Shown: positions 52,846 to 61,939 of the stretch, one piece after another | Layout of the letters: each line of letters starts with the position of its first letter | Position numbering within the stretch: position 1 is the first letter of the stretch | Assembly: GCF_027943255.1 (NCBI RefSeq) | Contig: NC_072892.1 | Coordinates: forward strand, 165,790,792 to 165,854,791 | Source: Anastrepha obliqua | Lineage: Eukaryota; Arthropoda; Insecta; Diptera; Tephritidae | Direction: 5' to 3' | Length of the DNA: 64,000 nucleotides | Program-made: the position numbers and the translations under genes | The notes under the pieces: model-generated | Databases searched by the model: none | The model's input: only the letters and a program-made list of their open reading frames with translations | Told to the model about the DNA's origin: nothing

Positions 52846-53067
52846 TAAATAACTATAATAAACGTGGTTTTAATCGGTTTTATGGCCTTTTCCTAAGAAA
52901 AAAGAGTTTTGGCCACTCACTCGGGTCTTCTGGCCCAGTGTGCGTCGGTGTGAATTACCAGGCCTTAAACTTGTCATTCCGCTGTGTGTTGTGAATGGAA
53001 GAAAGGAACGAGATTTTAAATTGTTTTATGGAAATAAACGGAGATATAAAATACAATAAAAGTGAAA

Positions 53068-53945
53068 ATGAGTGGAAAAAAAGGTTTGTTTTCATGTTTT
53101 TGTTATTTTATGTGCAATTTCTATCAAAACACTGTGAATAAATTGCTCAAAATTATGTGATGGAAATTCACATCACTATGCAGTAACTTCACTTGTAATG
53201 TATGGCAAACATTTTTTATCTTATCTTAGTAAGTTAGAAGGCGGTTGACTCTCAGAAGATGGCCTTGATGACCAATATTCCGATGATGAAAACCGCGATG
53301 CTGGTGAAGTTATAAGAGTGTTGCAGGAGGAGAACGCTGTTGTTGATGATGTGGATGAAACTGCTGACATTGATCAAATTTGCTAGCACAAGATCATACT
53401 GGTCGTCGTCAAAGTTTGGATATGAGCCCATTTCTTCAACAATGCCACTGAACAAGTTTGAGAAAATAAAGTTATCATTACATTTTAATAACAATGATCT
53501 TCACAAACCTATAGGTCATCCAGAACATGACAGGCTTTACAAAATCCGCCCTGTTATCGAGCATCCCAATGAGAGGTTTGCCACAGTGCCAATGAATCAA
53601 AGACTTTCTGTGGATGAACAGATGTGTTCTGTGATTTGATGGGATATGCCCACAAGTTTGAGGTATATTCTGAGCAAGAGAATACAGAGAAACTCCCAGA
53701 TGAACCAGATCTTGGTGTAACAGGAAATGTTGTAGTTCGTTTACTTCGAGGAGTGCCAAGAAAGCAAAACCACATCATATATGTACTTTGATAATTTTTA
53801 TACCTCTTTACCATTGGTAGTTTTTTTAGCTAAATCAGGAATTCACACAGTGGGAACTGTGCAACAAAACAGGATACCAAATAATAAACTTCCAGAGAAG
53901 AAGACTAATAGCAAGGTATGGATATGAAACATGGGTTCTCTTTTT
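53068..53945 (+). pseudogene. piggyBac-type (PGBD-like) transposase relic
   Basis: After a possible short exon (MSGKK, 53068) and an intron-like gap ending TTATCTTAG near 53230 comes an acidic stretch (SEDGLDDQYSDDENRDAGEV). The next segments are MPLNKFEKIKLSLHFNNNDL, IEHPNERFATVPMNQRL and SVDEQMC. A deletion of roughly 25 residues leads to DLMGYAHKFEVYSEQENTEK (probable first catalytic Asp) and GNVVVRLLRGVPRKQNH. Then come YFDNFYTSLPLVVFLAKSG (second Asp) and GTVQQNRIPNNKLPEKKTN. The third Asp region is absent. The R1-like LINE is inserted just beyond at 54025. Stops and shifts rule out a working enzyme. Confidence 0.75.
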
Positions 53946-54059
53946 TTGATTGCGGGACCGTGTCGTAACATTTCATTAAGGTAGAACCGCGTTTATATTT
54001 ACTGACACAACAGGTACCTGAGTTGAATACCTGAGTAGTAGTAGTACTTAGGTATTCAA

Positions 54060-54819
54060 CTTGACTGCAGGCTTACTTTCTGGGCCCACATACGGCATGC
54101 GGCTACCAAGGTAGCAAAGGTCACGGGTATGCTAAGTACATAGATTTATGTCAAACGGTGGGCCAACACAGAGCAAAAGAAAACTAATTATGGCGGCCAC
54201 AAACTCAACTCTCCTGTACGGCAGCGAAATATGGCGAATTGTGCTAAACTGCAAAGCCAAGCGCAAAGCACTCAAGGCTGTGCCACGAACAGCGGCACTT
54301 AGAGTTGCCTCAGCCCACCGCACTGTCTCAGGCGCTGCAATTTTCATGATCAGCGGTCAGATACCCATTGACCTCATGGTCCGGGAACGAATGGATGCGT
54401 GGGACTCCAAGAAGAAACACGTCATCACAAGCTTCCCAGAACGGAGACGCCAAACCATGCTGCGGTGGCAAAGCCGATGGGACACTGAACCGAGTGATAG
54501 ATGGACGGCGAAACTTATTCCATCAATTGACAAATGGGTCCAAAGGAACTTCGGAGAAATGAACTACTTCTTAACTCAGTTCCTCTCGGGTCACGCATGC
54601 TTCCAGAGTTACCTATACCGTATGGGCAAGGTAACCGATTCCAAGTGCATATTTTGCGAAGCACCACGCGGTGACGCTGAACACACGTTTTTTAGTTGTG
54701 ACATATGCCTCGACATCGCGCCGAGCAACATAATCAGCAAAATGCTCGAACGCAGGGACAACTGGAAAGCGGTAAAGAAATACATTGTAAACGTGCTACG
54801 AAAAAAAAGATTGACCTAG
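54060..54819 (+). pseudogene. R1-clade-like ORF2 C-terminal part
   Basis: A first frame (54060-54150) gives FWAHIRHAATKVAKVTGMLS. After a small deletion or shift the frame 54148-54819 gives NGGPTQSKRKLIMAATNSTL, LYGSEIW, LKAVPRTAALRVASAHRTVS, and GQIPIDLMVRERMDAW. It then gives CIFCEAPRGDAEHTFFSC (the C-terminal zinc-type motif C-x2-C...H-x4-C). The stop at 54817-54819 appears to be the native ORF end. Reverse transcriptase catalytic motifs are lost by 5' truncation. Confidence 0.8.
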
Positions 54820-54908
54820 ACAGAGGGCAACAAAGTAAAGCCACAAGAAGACGAGCCTATAACATGAAAGCTGGTTAAAAATATGGTGGACCCAGACGGG
54901 AGTGAATT

Positions 54909-55657
54909 CAGGGTTTGATTGAAAAGTAATGAGCCTTCCCGCGCGGAGCGTCTGCCAAGCGATCAACCGAATCGGCTGGTGGGGGAAAATGATCGTTGGA
55001 CCTTCCCCTTCCACTAGAAACCGGTCCCAGTTCGCTGGCAACAGCGGTGCAATCAACATCGTTCTGCGCGTGAAGCTGTTTTAAAAGTGTGTTAGGATTT
55101 TGCAGTGGCGAAAATGCAGCGATCGGTGGAGCAACCTTACTCGATCAAATTTTGCGTAAAGCTAAACAGTTTGTACCTCCAGGAAGCACTGTAAAGGTGC
55201 CATTTTACAAAGAAGTGCTCCTTCGGCTGAAAAACCGCGTCGCCCGGGTTCGGCCCGACCTCGTCAACAATTAGACCCTTAATCACGACAATGCGCTGGC
55301 GCACAGCGTCTTCCTCTCCACCTCTGCATTGGCCAAGATAGGGGTTGCGGTGCTTCCCCACCCTCCCTACAGCCCAGACCTGTCCCCTCCGGACTTCTTC
55401 TTGTTCCCGAACCTGAAAAGAAAGCTGAAAGGGAGGCGTTTCGACTCCATCGAGGCGATCCAAAAAACTGTGACAGCCGAATTGAACGCGATTCCGGCGG
55501 ATGAGTTTAAAAAATATTTCCTGCAATACAAGGACCGCTACCAGCGGTGTATTGACGCTCAAGGGTCCTATTTTGAAGAATATTAGTTGTATAAGCCAAA
55601 AGGTTTAATAAAACTGCTTAAGCAAAATAAGGCTCATTACTTTTCAATGAAACCCTG
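54909..55657 (+). mobile_element. DD34D mariner, internally deleted (0.75 kb), nested in the LINE
   Basis: The ends are CAGGGTTTGATTGAAAAGTA (left) and the inverse of CAGGGTTTCATTGAAAAGTA (right), about 29 bp with one mismatch. The right end is followed by TA; the left is preceded by TT. The gene inside keeps both ends and lacks the middle. Confidence 0.85.
55113..55586 (+). pseudogene. Mariner transposase with the middle deleted
   Basis: It starts MQRSVEQPYSIKFCVKLN (N-terminus) at about 55113, then joins out of frame to FVPPGSTVKVPFYKEVLL. About 200 residues, including most of the DNA-binding domain and the first catalytic Asp, are missing. It continues RVARVRPDLVNN, a stop, then TLNHDNALAHSVFL (second Asp) and YSPDLSPPDFFLFPNLKRKL (third Asp, 34 residues later). 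The C-terminus YQRCIDAQGSYFEEY is complete. The stop at 55272-55274 replaces Trp. Confidence 0.85.
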
Positions 55658-55859
55658 TAGAATTGGTCCTATATGGATACCGTTCTGGGCCCTCTCGAAG
55701 TAATATAGAAAGCAGAAAGGGCGTCTCCTTAGAAGGAGAGGAGGGATCGCTTTAGTGGCCACACCACACGACGCAGTAGACGACAATCACTGTAAGTGCG
55801 AAGGCATTTGGAACCCCACCTCACCCACCAAAAAAAAAAAAAAAACAGGTACCTGAGTT

Positions 55860-57164
55860 CTGGTTCCTCTCACATGGGCGTATGGAGGTCGAAAGTATCC
55901 ATTGCTTCTACTTTATAGGTGGCTCTGCAACAAATGGAACATCAGCTGATGCTTTATACAAAGAGTGAGCTTCGAACCTGAAATCGCCCAACTGATAGGC
56001 AGGCACAAATCCACTTCACTACGGCCAAAACTATTTGCAATAATTCGCAGTTCACCGTCCGCAATAGCGAAATACATTAATGGTTATGACTAATTAAGAA
56101 AGTTAATCATTTAAATGCGCCATTGGCAAAATTAGTCGCAAAAAATAATGAACTCATGGAAGTAATAATTTAATTGTTTCTATACGCATACATACACACA
56201 CAGCGGTTATTAGTTGAAATAAAAAAGTAGCTTCCAACAAATTTCACACACTTTTGTCGACCGCTGAACTCAATGTTTTGGTTTTTGGTTTTTTGTGTTT
56301 ATTTCTTCTTTGTGAATATTGATTAATGTTTATTGTTCAATAACTCGAACACCCGCTATGCGAAAGAAATCGTATTAGTTTGTGTGGACATATATTATAT
56401 AATTACGGTGAAAATATGTACCTTTATGTAGTCATAGAAAAAAAAGTACGAAAAGGAAATACTGCGAATATATTTGATATGTTGAGATACAAAAATAGAC
56501 CTTCATTTTGATGTTTAAGTTGCTTGGAGATCTCCAATTATGCGTGCATTTTCAGCTAACCTACTCGCAAAAATATGTATTGGATTAAAAAAAAGTAACT
56601 CATCGCTAAGCTGCGCTAAAAATATCAGAAGGTTTTTTGTTTTTCTTCTCTTGCTTTGCAATTTTAATCCATGGTAATTATGTGGATATGCGGCTCTTTC
56701 ACATTCCCTCCATAACCTCCTCTCAAGCAAAGCAGCCAATGGCCCAATTTTTAATCTCATTTAGGATCCTTGCCTTGAATAGAATGAATAAATTTATGAA
56801 CATAATTTAGTAATCCTGGAGCATCTTGTGTCATCCCTCCAAAATAACACTTTTGAGCTCTGCTCGATTGTCATATATGAGAGTAAGCAGATGCTATTGA
56901 GACACCGACTGAACACAATATCCCGCGGATTCCGTCATTTTACCCACATACATTACACATATAAATGTAATATGGTTTCACTATTTAATAAAGACCATAA
57001 GTTCAATACGTAACATCGATCTTTTGGGTTCTTTTTGCAACTTTTGGCTGAACTATGCGCACTAAATTTCTATTGGATTAATATCCGTGGCTTGAGCTGC
57101 AATAAAAAGAAGCCACATTCTGGCCAAGCTTGTAGGCTACTAATCACGGATTTCTTTTTTAAGC
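55860..57164. other. No recognised feature
   Basis: AT-rich intergenic DNA. The sequence right after the LINE continues the interrupted piggyBac-like relic's flank but shows no recognisable coding. Confidence 0.35.
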
Positions 57165-57365
57165 ACAATATCTCTATTATTTCGGATAGCCAAGCTGCAA
57201 TCTAGACACTGGACTCGGCTACAACAACCTCTAAAGTGGTGGAGAAAAGTAGGAATAGCCTCACTACCTTGAGTAAAAACCATAAAGTAACCTTAATTTG
57301 GGTCCTGGCACACCGGAACATGGAAGATAACGAAAAAGACAATGAACTGGCAAGAGGGGATCTGC
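57165..57365 (+). pseudogene. LINE RNase H fragment
   Basis: One + frame gives ISIISDSQAAI, a stop, TLDSATTTSKVVEKS and HKVTLIWVLAHRNMEDN, then DNELARGDLP. These are the SDSQA and the H-x(4)-(G)N-x-x-x-(N/D)ELA motifs of retrotransposon RNase H. Confidence 0.6.
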
Positions 57366-57499
57366 CATGAATAGCGTTCGTGCAGCACCGGTATTCACAC
57401 CATTAGGTGCGGTCAAGAAAGCAATTTCCTTAAAATACCTTCGAACCGCAGATTGTAGATGGAGAGACCAGACGAAATGCAAAATTAGCAGAACGTTAT

Positions 57500-57775
57500 G
57501 GCCCACCTACAACCTTAAGCAATCGTTGACATTAATAAACATGAAACGACGGGATGCGTCCATATTGTCTTTTGTAAACACCAAATCATCCCTTCTCTTG
57601 CTGGATATGCATCCCCACACCATAACTGAAAGTTGGTCAAACTTCATTGTCGGTACAATATTCCGCCCTTTCAGTGCTTTTAACGATTGCGTCCACACAC
57701 TATTGGGTCCATCATTGGAAAACAGAAAAGTTTTAGGCTCATCGCAGCTGATTTGAAACTTTTTTGATAACTTTC
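57500..57775 (-). pseudogene. Tc1-like transposase fragment
   Basis: The minus strand reads FLFSNDGPNSVWTQSLKALK followed by MKFDQLSVMVWGCISSKRRD, then FTKDNMDASRRFMFINVN. This corresponds to the SDG...VWR and (S)VMVWGC-S segments around the second catalytic strand of Tc1-type transposases. Nothing else of the gene survives. Confidence 0.55.
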
Positions 57776-57962
57776 GTTATCGGACTGCGGATTTATCAAA
57801 GCAGAAGGATTTATCAATGTCGCACTGCCAAATGACAAGTTGTGTCAATCAGTAGACGCGAAATTAACTATCGTTAAACGATTGGTAATTCTGATCAGTA
57901 AGGAATTTACGAAAAAAAAAAGATCTGGGATATGAGTTAAACGGTTCAATTCCCGTCTTATA

Positions 57963-59265
57963 AAGGGTGGTTAAGTTTCCAGGGCCGGTGCTGATTTTGA
58001 ATAAAATACAAGTTTTCAGGAAATTATTATCATTTCTTCTTATTATGATAATACTGGTGTGGCTCAGTTACGTATAGAATAAAATATTGACCAAATGGAC
58101 GCCGCGGCCTCGGCGACACGCCTCCATCCGATGGTCCAAATTTTCGATGACGCTGAGGCATAATTGAGGTTCTATGCCGTTAATGAGCCGAATTATCTCA
58201 TCCTTTAGCTCTTCAATTGTTGCTGGCTTATCGACGTACACCTTTTCTTTCAAATAACCACAAAGAAAGAAGTCCAATAGTGTCAAATCACATGATCTTG
58301 GCGGCCAATTGACATCGCCGACACGTGAGATTATTCGGCCATCAAATTTTTCACGCAAAAGAGCCATTGTTTCGTTAGCTGTGTGACAATTGGCACCGTC
58401 CTGTTGAAACCACATCTCGTCCACATCCATATCTTCCAATTCGGGCCATACAAAGTTCGTTATCATCGCACAATAGCGAACTCTATTCACAGTAACTGCC
58501 TGACCGGCCTCATTTTAGAAAAAATACGGCCCAATGATGCCGCCGGCCCATAAACCGCACCAAACAGTCACTTTTTGTGGGTGCATTGATTTTTCGGCAA
58601 TCACTCTCGGATTATTATTCGCCCAAATGCGGCAATTATGCTTATTGACGAATCCACTGAGGTGAAAATGTGCCTCATCACTGAAGATGATTTTCTTCGA
58701 AAATTGGTCATTCCCTGTTGTCATTTCCTGCCACCGTTCTGACCATTGACGACGCTTGAAATGGTCAAGAGGCTTTAGTTCTTGAGTCAATTGCCCGTGT
58801 AAGCGTGGAAATGCAAGTCTTTATGCAAAATGTTCATCAACGACGAGCGTGAGAGGTGCAATTGTTGGGCACGAAGACGAGTTGAGGTGGACGGCTCTTC
58901 AACCACACTATCGCGAACAGCAGCAATATTTTCTGCAGTACGAGCTGTACGAGCATGCACTGCTGTTTTCACATCTCCTACAGACCCGTTTTGCTCAAAC
59001 TTTTGCACAACTTCTCCGATTCTACGCACATTTGCACGATTAAATTGACCGAAAAAATCACGAAGTGCGCGATATGCATTTTGATTTGAACGCCTGTTTT
59101 CATGATAAGCCTGAATAACGTTAACGCATTGCTCGATTATGTATCTTTCCATGTTTCAAATTCAGTTAGTCTGAAATTGCAAAATGTAAAATGAAATGCA
59201 GAAAAAAACTTGAGGTTTAGGTGTGGTTTACATTCAACATCGGCCCTTGAAATGTTACCTCCCTT
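57963..59265 (-). mobile_element. DD41D (rosa-type) mariner, full length but defective
   Basis: The ends are AAGGGTGGTTAAGTTTCCAG (left) and the inverse of AAGGGAGGTAACATTTCAAG (right). Both continue into GGGCCGGTG or GGGCCGATG. TA flanks both ends (57961-57962 and 59266-59267). Length is 1303 bp. The TIRs are diverged, unlike the copy at 35080, which suggests an older insertion. Confidence 0.8.
58068..59152 (-). pseudogene. DD41D mariner transposase, one frameshift and one stop
   Basis: Starting at 59152 (minus): MERYIIEQCVNVIQAYHENR, VVQKFEQNGSVGDVKT and LHLSRSSLMNILHKDLHFHA (helix-turn-helix). A frameshift at about 58790 leads to ELKPLDHFKRRQWSERWQEM and IFSDEAHFHLSGFVNKHN (first Asp), VTVWCGLWAGGIIGPYFF. 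A TAA at about 58515 interrupts. It continues MWFQQDGANCHTANETMALL (second Asp) and WPPRSCDLTLLDFFLCGYL (third Asp, 41 residues after the second). Total length is about 360 codons, equal to the intact copy at 35193. Only two lesions separate it from an open frame. Confidence 0.9.
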
Positions 59266-59459
59266 TATAACATTTCCCCCACAGCTTACTTTTCGGTTTG
59301 CGGTTGCCGGCATGTTTAAGCGCAAGCACTAGCACAAAACACTTGTAAAATCCCACACAATTGTTCGAACCATAGCCCAAACCTATCATAACGTTCGTGC
59401 GTTGAGTTGGCGTGCATCTTAATATTGAATGGTGGTTTTCTTATTGCATCTTATCGACA

Positions 59460-59692
59460 CATGCGGTCGCCGCAACAAAATGGATTGGTGAGTGGCTACT
59501 ACTCGGAGGTACCCAGGTTCGAATCTCCACGCCTAAAACACCAAATGATAGGAAAAGTTTTATCTAACAGCGTTTGTCCCTCGGCAGGTAATGGCGAATG
59601 TATTTCTACCATAAAAAAGTCCTCTTAAAAACCATTTGCCGCACGGAGTCGGCTTAAAAGTGTAAGTCCCTCCATTTGTTGAACAACATCAA
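59460..59692 (+). repeat. SINE copy with A- and B-box-like head
   Basis: 'attggtgagtggctactac' at about 59483 resembles a pol III A box. CAGGTTCGAATCTCC at about 59514 is a good B box about 30 bp later. The body ('ctaacagcgtttgtccctcg', 'gcaggtaatggcgaatgta') and 'gtccctccatttgttgaaca' follow. The copy is cut off after 'acaacatcaa', where an inverted copy starts. Confidence 0.7.
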
Positions 59693-59825
59693 CGGTCGCT
59701 ATTAGAAAAAACTGTTTTCTTCATTTTTGGTCTTTCACCGAAATTCGAACCTACGTTCTCTCTGAAATCCGAATGGTGGTCACGCACCAACTCAATCGGC
59801 TATGGCTGCAGTAGTATACAGTTAG
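59693..59825 (-). repeat. SINE head in inverted orientation
   Basis: Read on the minus strand it gives 'gccatagccgattgagttgg', 'gtgcgtgaccaccattcgg', and 'gaacgtaggttcgaatttcg', then 'ctaatagcgaccg'. This looks like the 5' part of a tRNA of the long-variable-arm type (Ser/Leu-like) with a B box, followed by the start of the SINE body. It meets the preceding + copy head-to-body. Confidence 0.65.
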
Positions 59826-60029
59826 AAGGCGAAAAAAAGCGAATTTTCCAGATTGTTTTCTGAGAAAACTTTTAAATTTATTGATCTAAAAATCTGTTAA
59901 CGTTTTATGTTATCTTTTAACTGTATTTTAAGACTTAGTATTAGTATCTCAAAAAATACGTTTTGTGGTGACCACTATATCTCTGAACTGGATTCTCTGA
60001 AATTAAAAAACCAACCAGATTTGGTTGTT
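59826..60029. other. No recognised feature
   Basis: Short AT-rich gap. The open frame running into the RTE-like end from 59907 has no family sequence before about 60030. Confidence 0.35.
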
Positions 60030-60395
60030 GGAGTGTTTGAGAGAAAGATTCTGCGGCAGATTTTTGGACCTTTGCACGTCGGCAACGACGAATATCGCAG
60101 GCGATGGAACGATCAGCTGTATGAGCTTTACGACGACATAGACAAAGCGCAGCGAATAAACATCCAGCGGCTTCATTGGCTGGGTCATGTCGTCCGAATG
60201 GATACAAACGCTCCGGCTTTGAAAGTATTCGATGCGGTACCAGCTGGTGGTAAAAGAGGAAGAGGAAGGCCTCCTCTGCGTTGGAAAGATCAGGTAGAGA
60301 AGGACTTGACTTCACTTGTTGTGTCCAACTGGCGCCGGTTACCACGAGAAAGGAACGACTGGCGCGCTTTGTTAAACTCGGCAAAAAACGCGTAA
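60030..60395 (+). pseudogene. RTE-like LINE ORF2 C-terminus
   Basis: The open frame gives GVFERKILRQIFGPLHVGN, ELYDDIDKAQRINIQRLHWL, GHVVRMDTNAPALKVFDAVP, and GRGRPPLRWKDQVEKDL, ending NSAKNA-stop. This is the conserved C-terminal part of RTE-type LINE proteins (FERKxLRxIxGP...RLxWLGHVxRM...GxRxRGRPxxRW). It is followed by an 'aattaaaaagaagaagaatc' tail. The copy is 5'-truncated and intact over what remains. Confidence 0.75.
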
Positions 60396-60717
60396 GCGGT
60401 TATCGCGCCAATTAAAAAGAAGAAGAATCAGATTTCGTTAAAATAATTTTAAATCTAGTAATGCAAAAGGCGGTTTCTTAATTACTAAAAATATATTTAA
60501 GAAGCTCGTGTTAAAATTTGAGACTTAACGGTTCAGCCGTTTTCGAATAATGTGACCGAAATTTGACTTGACCCACTTTGAAAACACCATTTTGAGAAAA
60601 ACGCGTTTAAATTTTGAAAAGTACTTTGAAGCGGTCTGAAACACCTTTTCAAATTTGCGTGTAACTTCGAAAATATTCACCGGAACGATATTAAATTTTC
60701 TATGTATATTCTTAAAT
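60396..60717. other. No recognised feature
   Basis: AT-rich. TGACCCACTTT at 60570-60580 has an inverse copy at 60841-60851, inside the MITE-like repeat that follows. Confidence 0.35.
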
Positions 60718-60990
60718 ATATCGTCCCCTTAGTATAACAATAGCCTATGTGCTCATAGGCTATTATTTTTTTATTTAATTTTTGGATTCTCCATCGTCGA
60801 TTTTATATGTGGTCAAAATTTTGTCAAATTCTAGTTCCACAAAGTGGGTCAAAACGTCAGTCAAAAAATAATAGATATTTACAGACATAACGAGATTTGA
60901 GTGAAAGCTACTTTCGACAAAAAGTTTGAAATTCATTTTCTCAAAACATCAAAAAATTTATAGGCTATTTTAATACTAAGGGGACGATAT
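60718..60990. mobile_element. MITE-like element with GTCCCCTTAGTAT termini and internal hairpin
   Basis: ATATCGTCCCCTTAGTAT at 60718-60735 is repeated inverted at 60973-60990. Just inside the left end is a perfect 11-bp hairpin, AATAGCCTATG/CATAGGCTATT with loop TGCT (60739-60764). 'aggctatt' recurs at the right end as well. Length is 273 bp, with no coding. A TA or ATA duplication is possible but merges with the TIR. Confidence 0.55.
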
Positions 60991-61059
60991 GTTCATTAAA
61001 AAAATAGAATTAAAAAATCGATTTTAATGTTTAATTCTAATATTCTAACTTAACTCCCC

Positions 61060-61534
61060 TTAAGGATGTTGAGTTATTGAAATTTATCCATATTGTCTTC
61101 TAAATATAATACATAATGAATATTTCCGATATCTGCACATGAAACACACGCCCAAACAGTCACAGAACAACTTTCATGTTTCACGGTAGCTTCCTTTGCG
61201 CAGTTTACCCATGAAAGTTATGTTTTTGAACACATTTCGAACTGTTGCATTACAAACCACTTTATTAGTATCTTCCTTTAATATTTTATTAGGTCCTGTG
61301 GCTTACATAAATGGCTTTTTTTACTTCATTTAGAATCATTCATTGTCGATAATTAATTCTTTCTCTTGGCCGAGGTGGCTCTTATTTATAATCGTAGAGT
61401 CACTTTTATATCTTCTAATTATGTATTGCACTGCAGAGTGAGTTCAATTCATTAAATTGCCGATTTATCTAAAAATTTTACTCTTTTCATGCAATTTAAC
61501 AACCACCCGCGTTTACTTTTTCTGACGGAGGCAT
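61060..61534 (-). pseudogene. Tc1-like transposase relic
   Basis: Minus strand from the ATG at 61534: MPPSEKVNAGG, then through several frames SDSTIINKSHLGQEKELIID and YVSHRT-type sequence. ATVKHESCSVTVWACVSC and DNMDKFQ follow at about 61080-61190. The last block matches the VKHGGGSxMVWGCxS...NMD segment of Tc1 transposases. Many stops are present. Confidence 0.5.
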
Positions 61535-61939
61535 TGTGCAGCAGCTATGTTTGTCACTTCAAAATTTGTAGCAAACTAAAAACTGAAGCGCTTTCTATGA
61601 AATTTGATGCGAATAGTGACCGGCTGCTTAAAATGTATCGGAATTCTGTAGCAGCCTCTTTATGTACGATCGTGACATGAATACAATGGTTTTGTACATT
61701 TTTAATGAGATTTTTTGAAGTGAAACTTCTTAGGCGTCGATAGACGAGCGAGAATGGATAGTAAAACTTCAAGGCCATGCAACGTTTTGGGCGTTTTCGT
61801 TCCGTGAGAAAAAAAATTTAACGCTGAGGAAAGAGAGAGATAGAGCTGTACCTTATATATATTTTAGATACACTTTAGGCTATTTTTCCTGAGTTTTTCC
61901 ATGAGAAATAACACTGCCTACTTTTACGCGCTTGTATGT

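Larger units (their letters stand above)
51080..52942 (+). mobile_element. Transib-like DNA transposon, 1.86 kb
   Basis: Perfect 36-bp terminal inverted repeats start CACACTGGGCCAGAAGACCC (51080-51115 and 52907-52942). They are flanked by an identical 5-bp duplication CGTCG (51075-51079 and 52943-52947). A 5-bp duplication of the form CGNCG and ends beginning with CAC are established marks of Transib, the superfamily related to the RAG1 recombinase. A C-terminal transposase remnant (52120-52418) supports this. The element is too short for a full Transib gene, so it is non-autonomous. Confidence 0.75.
54025..55843 (+). mobile_element. R1-clade-like LINE insertion, 5'-truncated, with poly(A) and 16-bp target duplication
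   Basis: AACAGGTACCTGAGTT occurs at 54009-54024 and again at 55844-55859, right after a run of about 15 A. The coding remnant (54060-54819) and a 3' untranslated part match the copy in the TTAC satellite ('tagtgg...accacac' and 'aagtgcgaaggcattt'). The 3' untranslated region is interrupted by a mariner (54909-55657). The first 35 bp form an inverted repeat; see findings. Confidence 0.88.

Noticed and set aside
53400..53760. PGBD-like frame as a domesticated host gene
   Set aside because: The frames are broken, part of the domain before the first catalytic Asp is deleted, and the gene is interrupted by a LINE, so a relic is more likely than a domesticated gene.
57925..57962. tRNA-like B box (GGTTCAATTCCC) suggesting a tRNA gene
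   Set aside because: No A box, acceptor stem or cloverleaf can be formed upstream; it lies directly before the mariner end and is probably chance.
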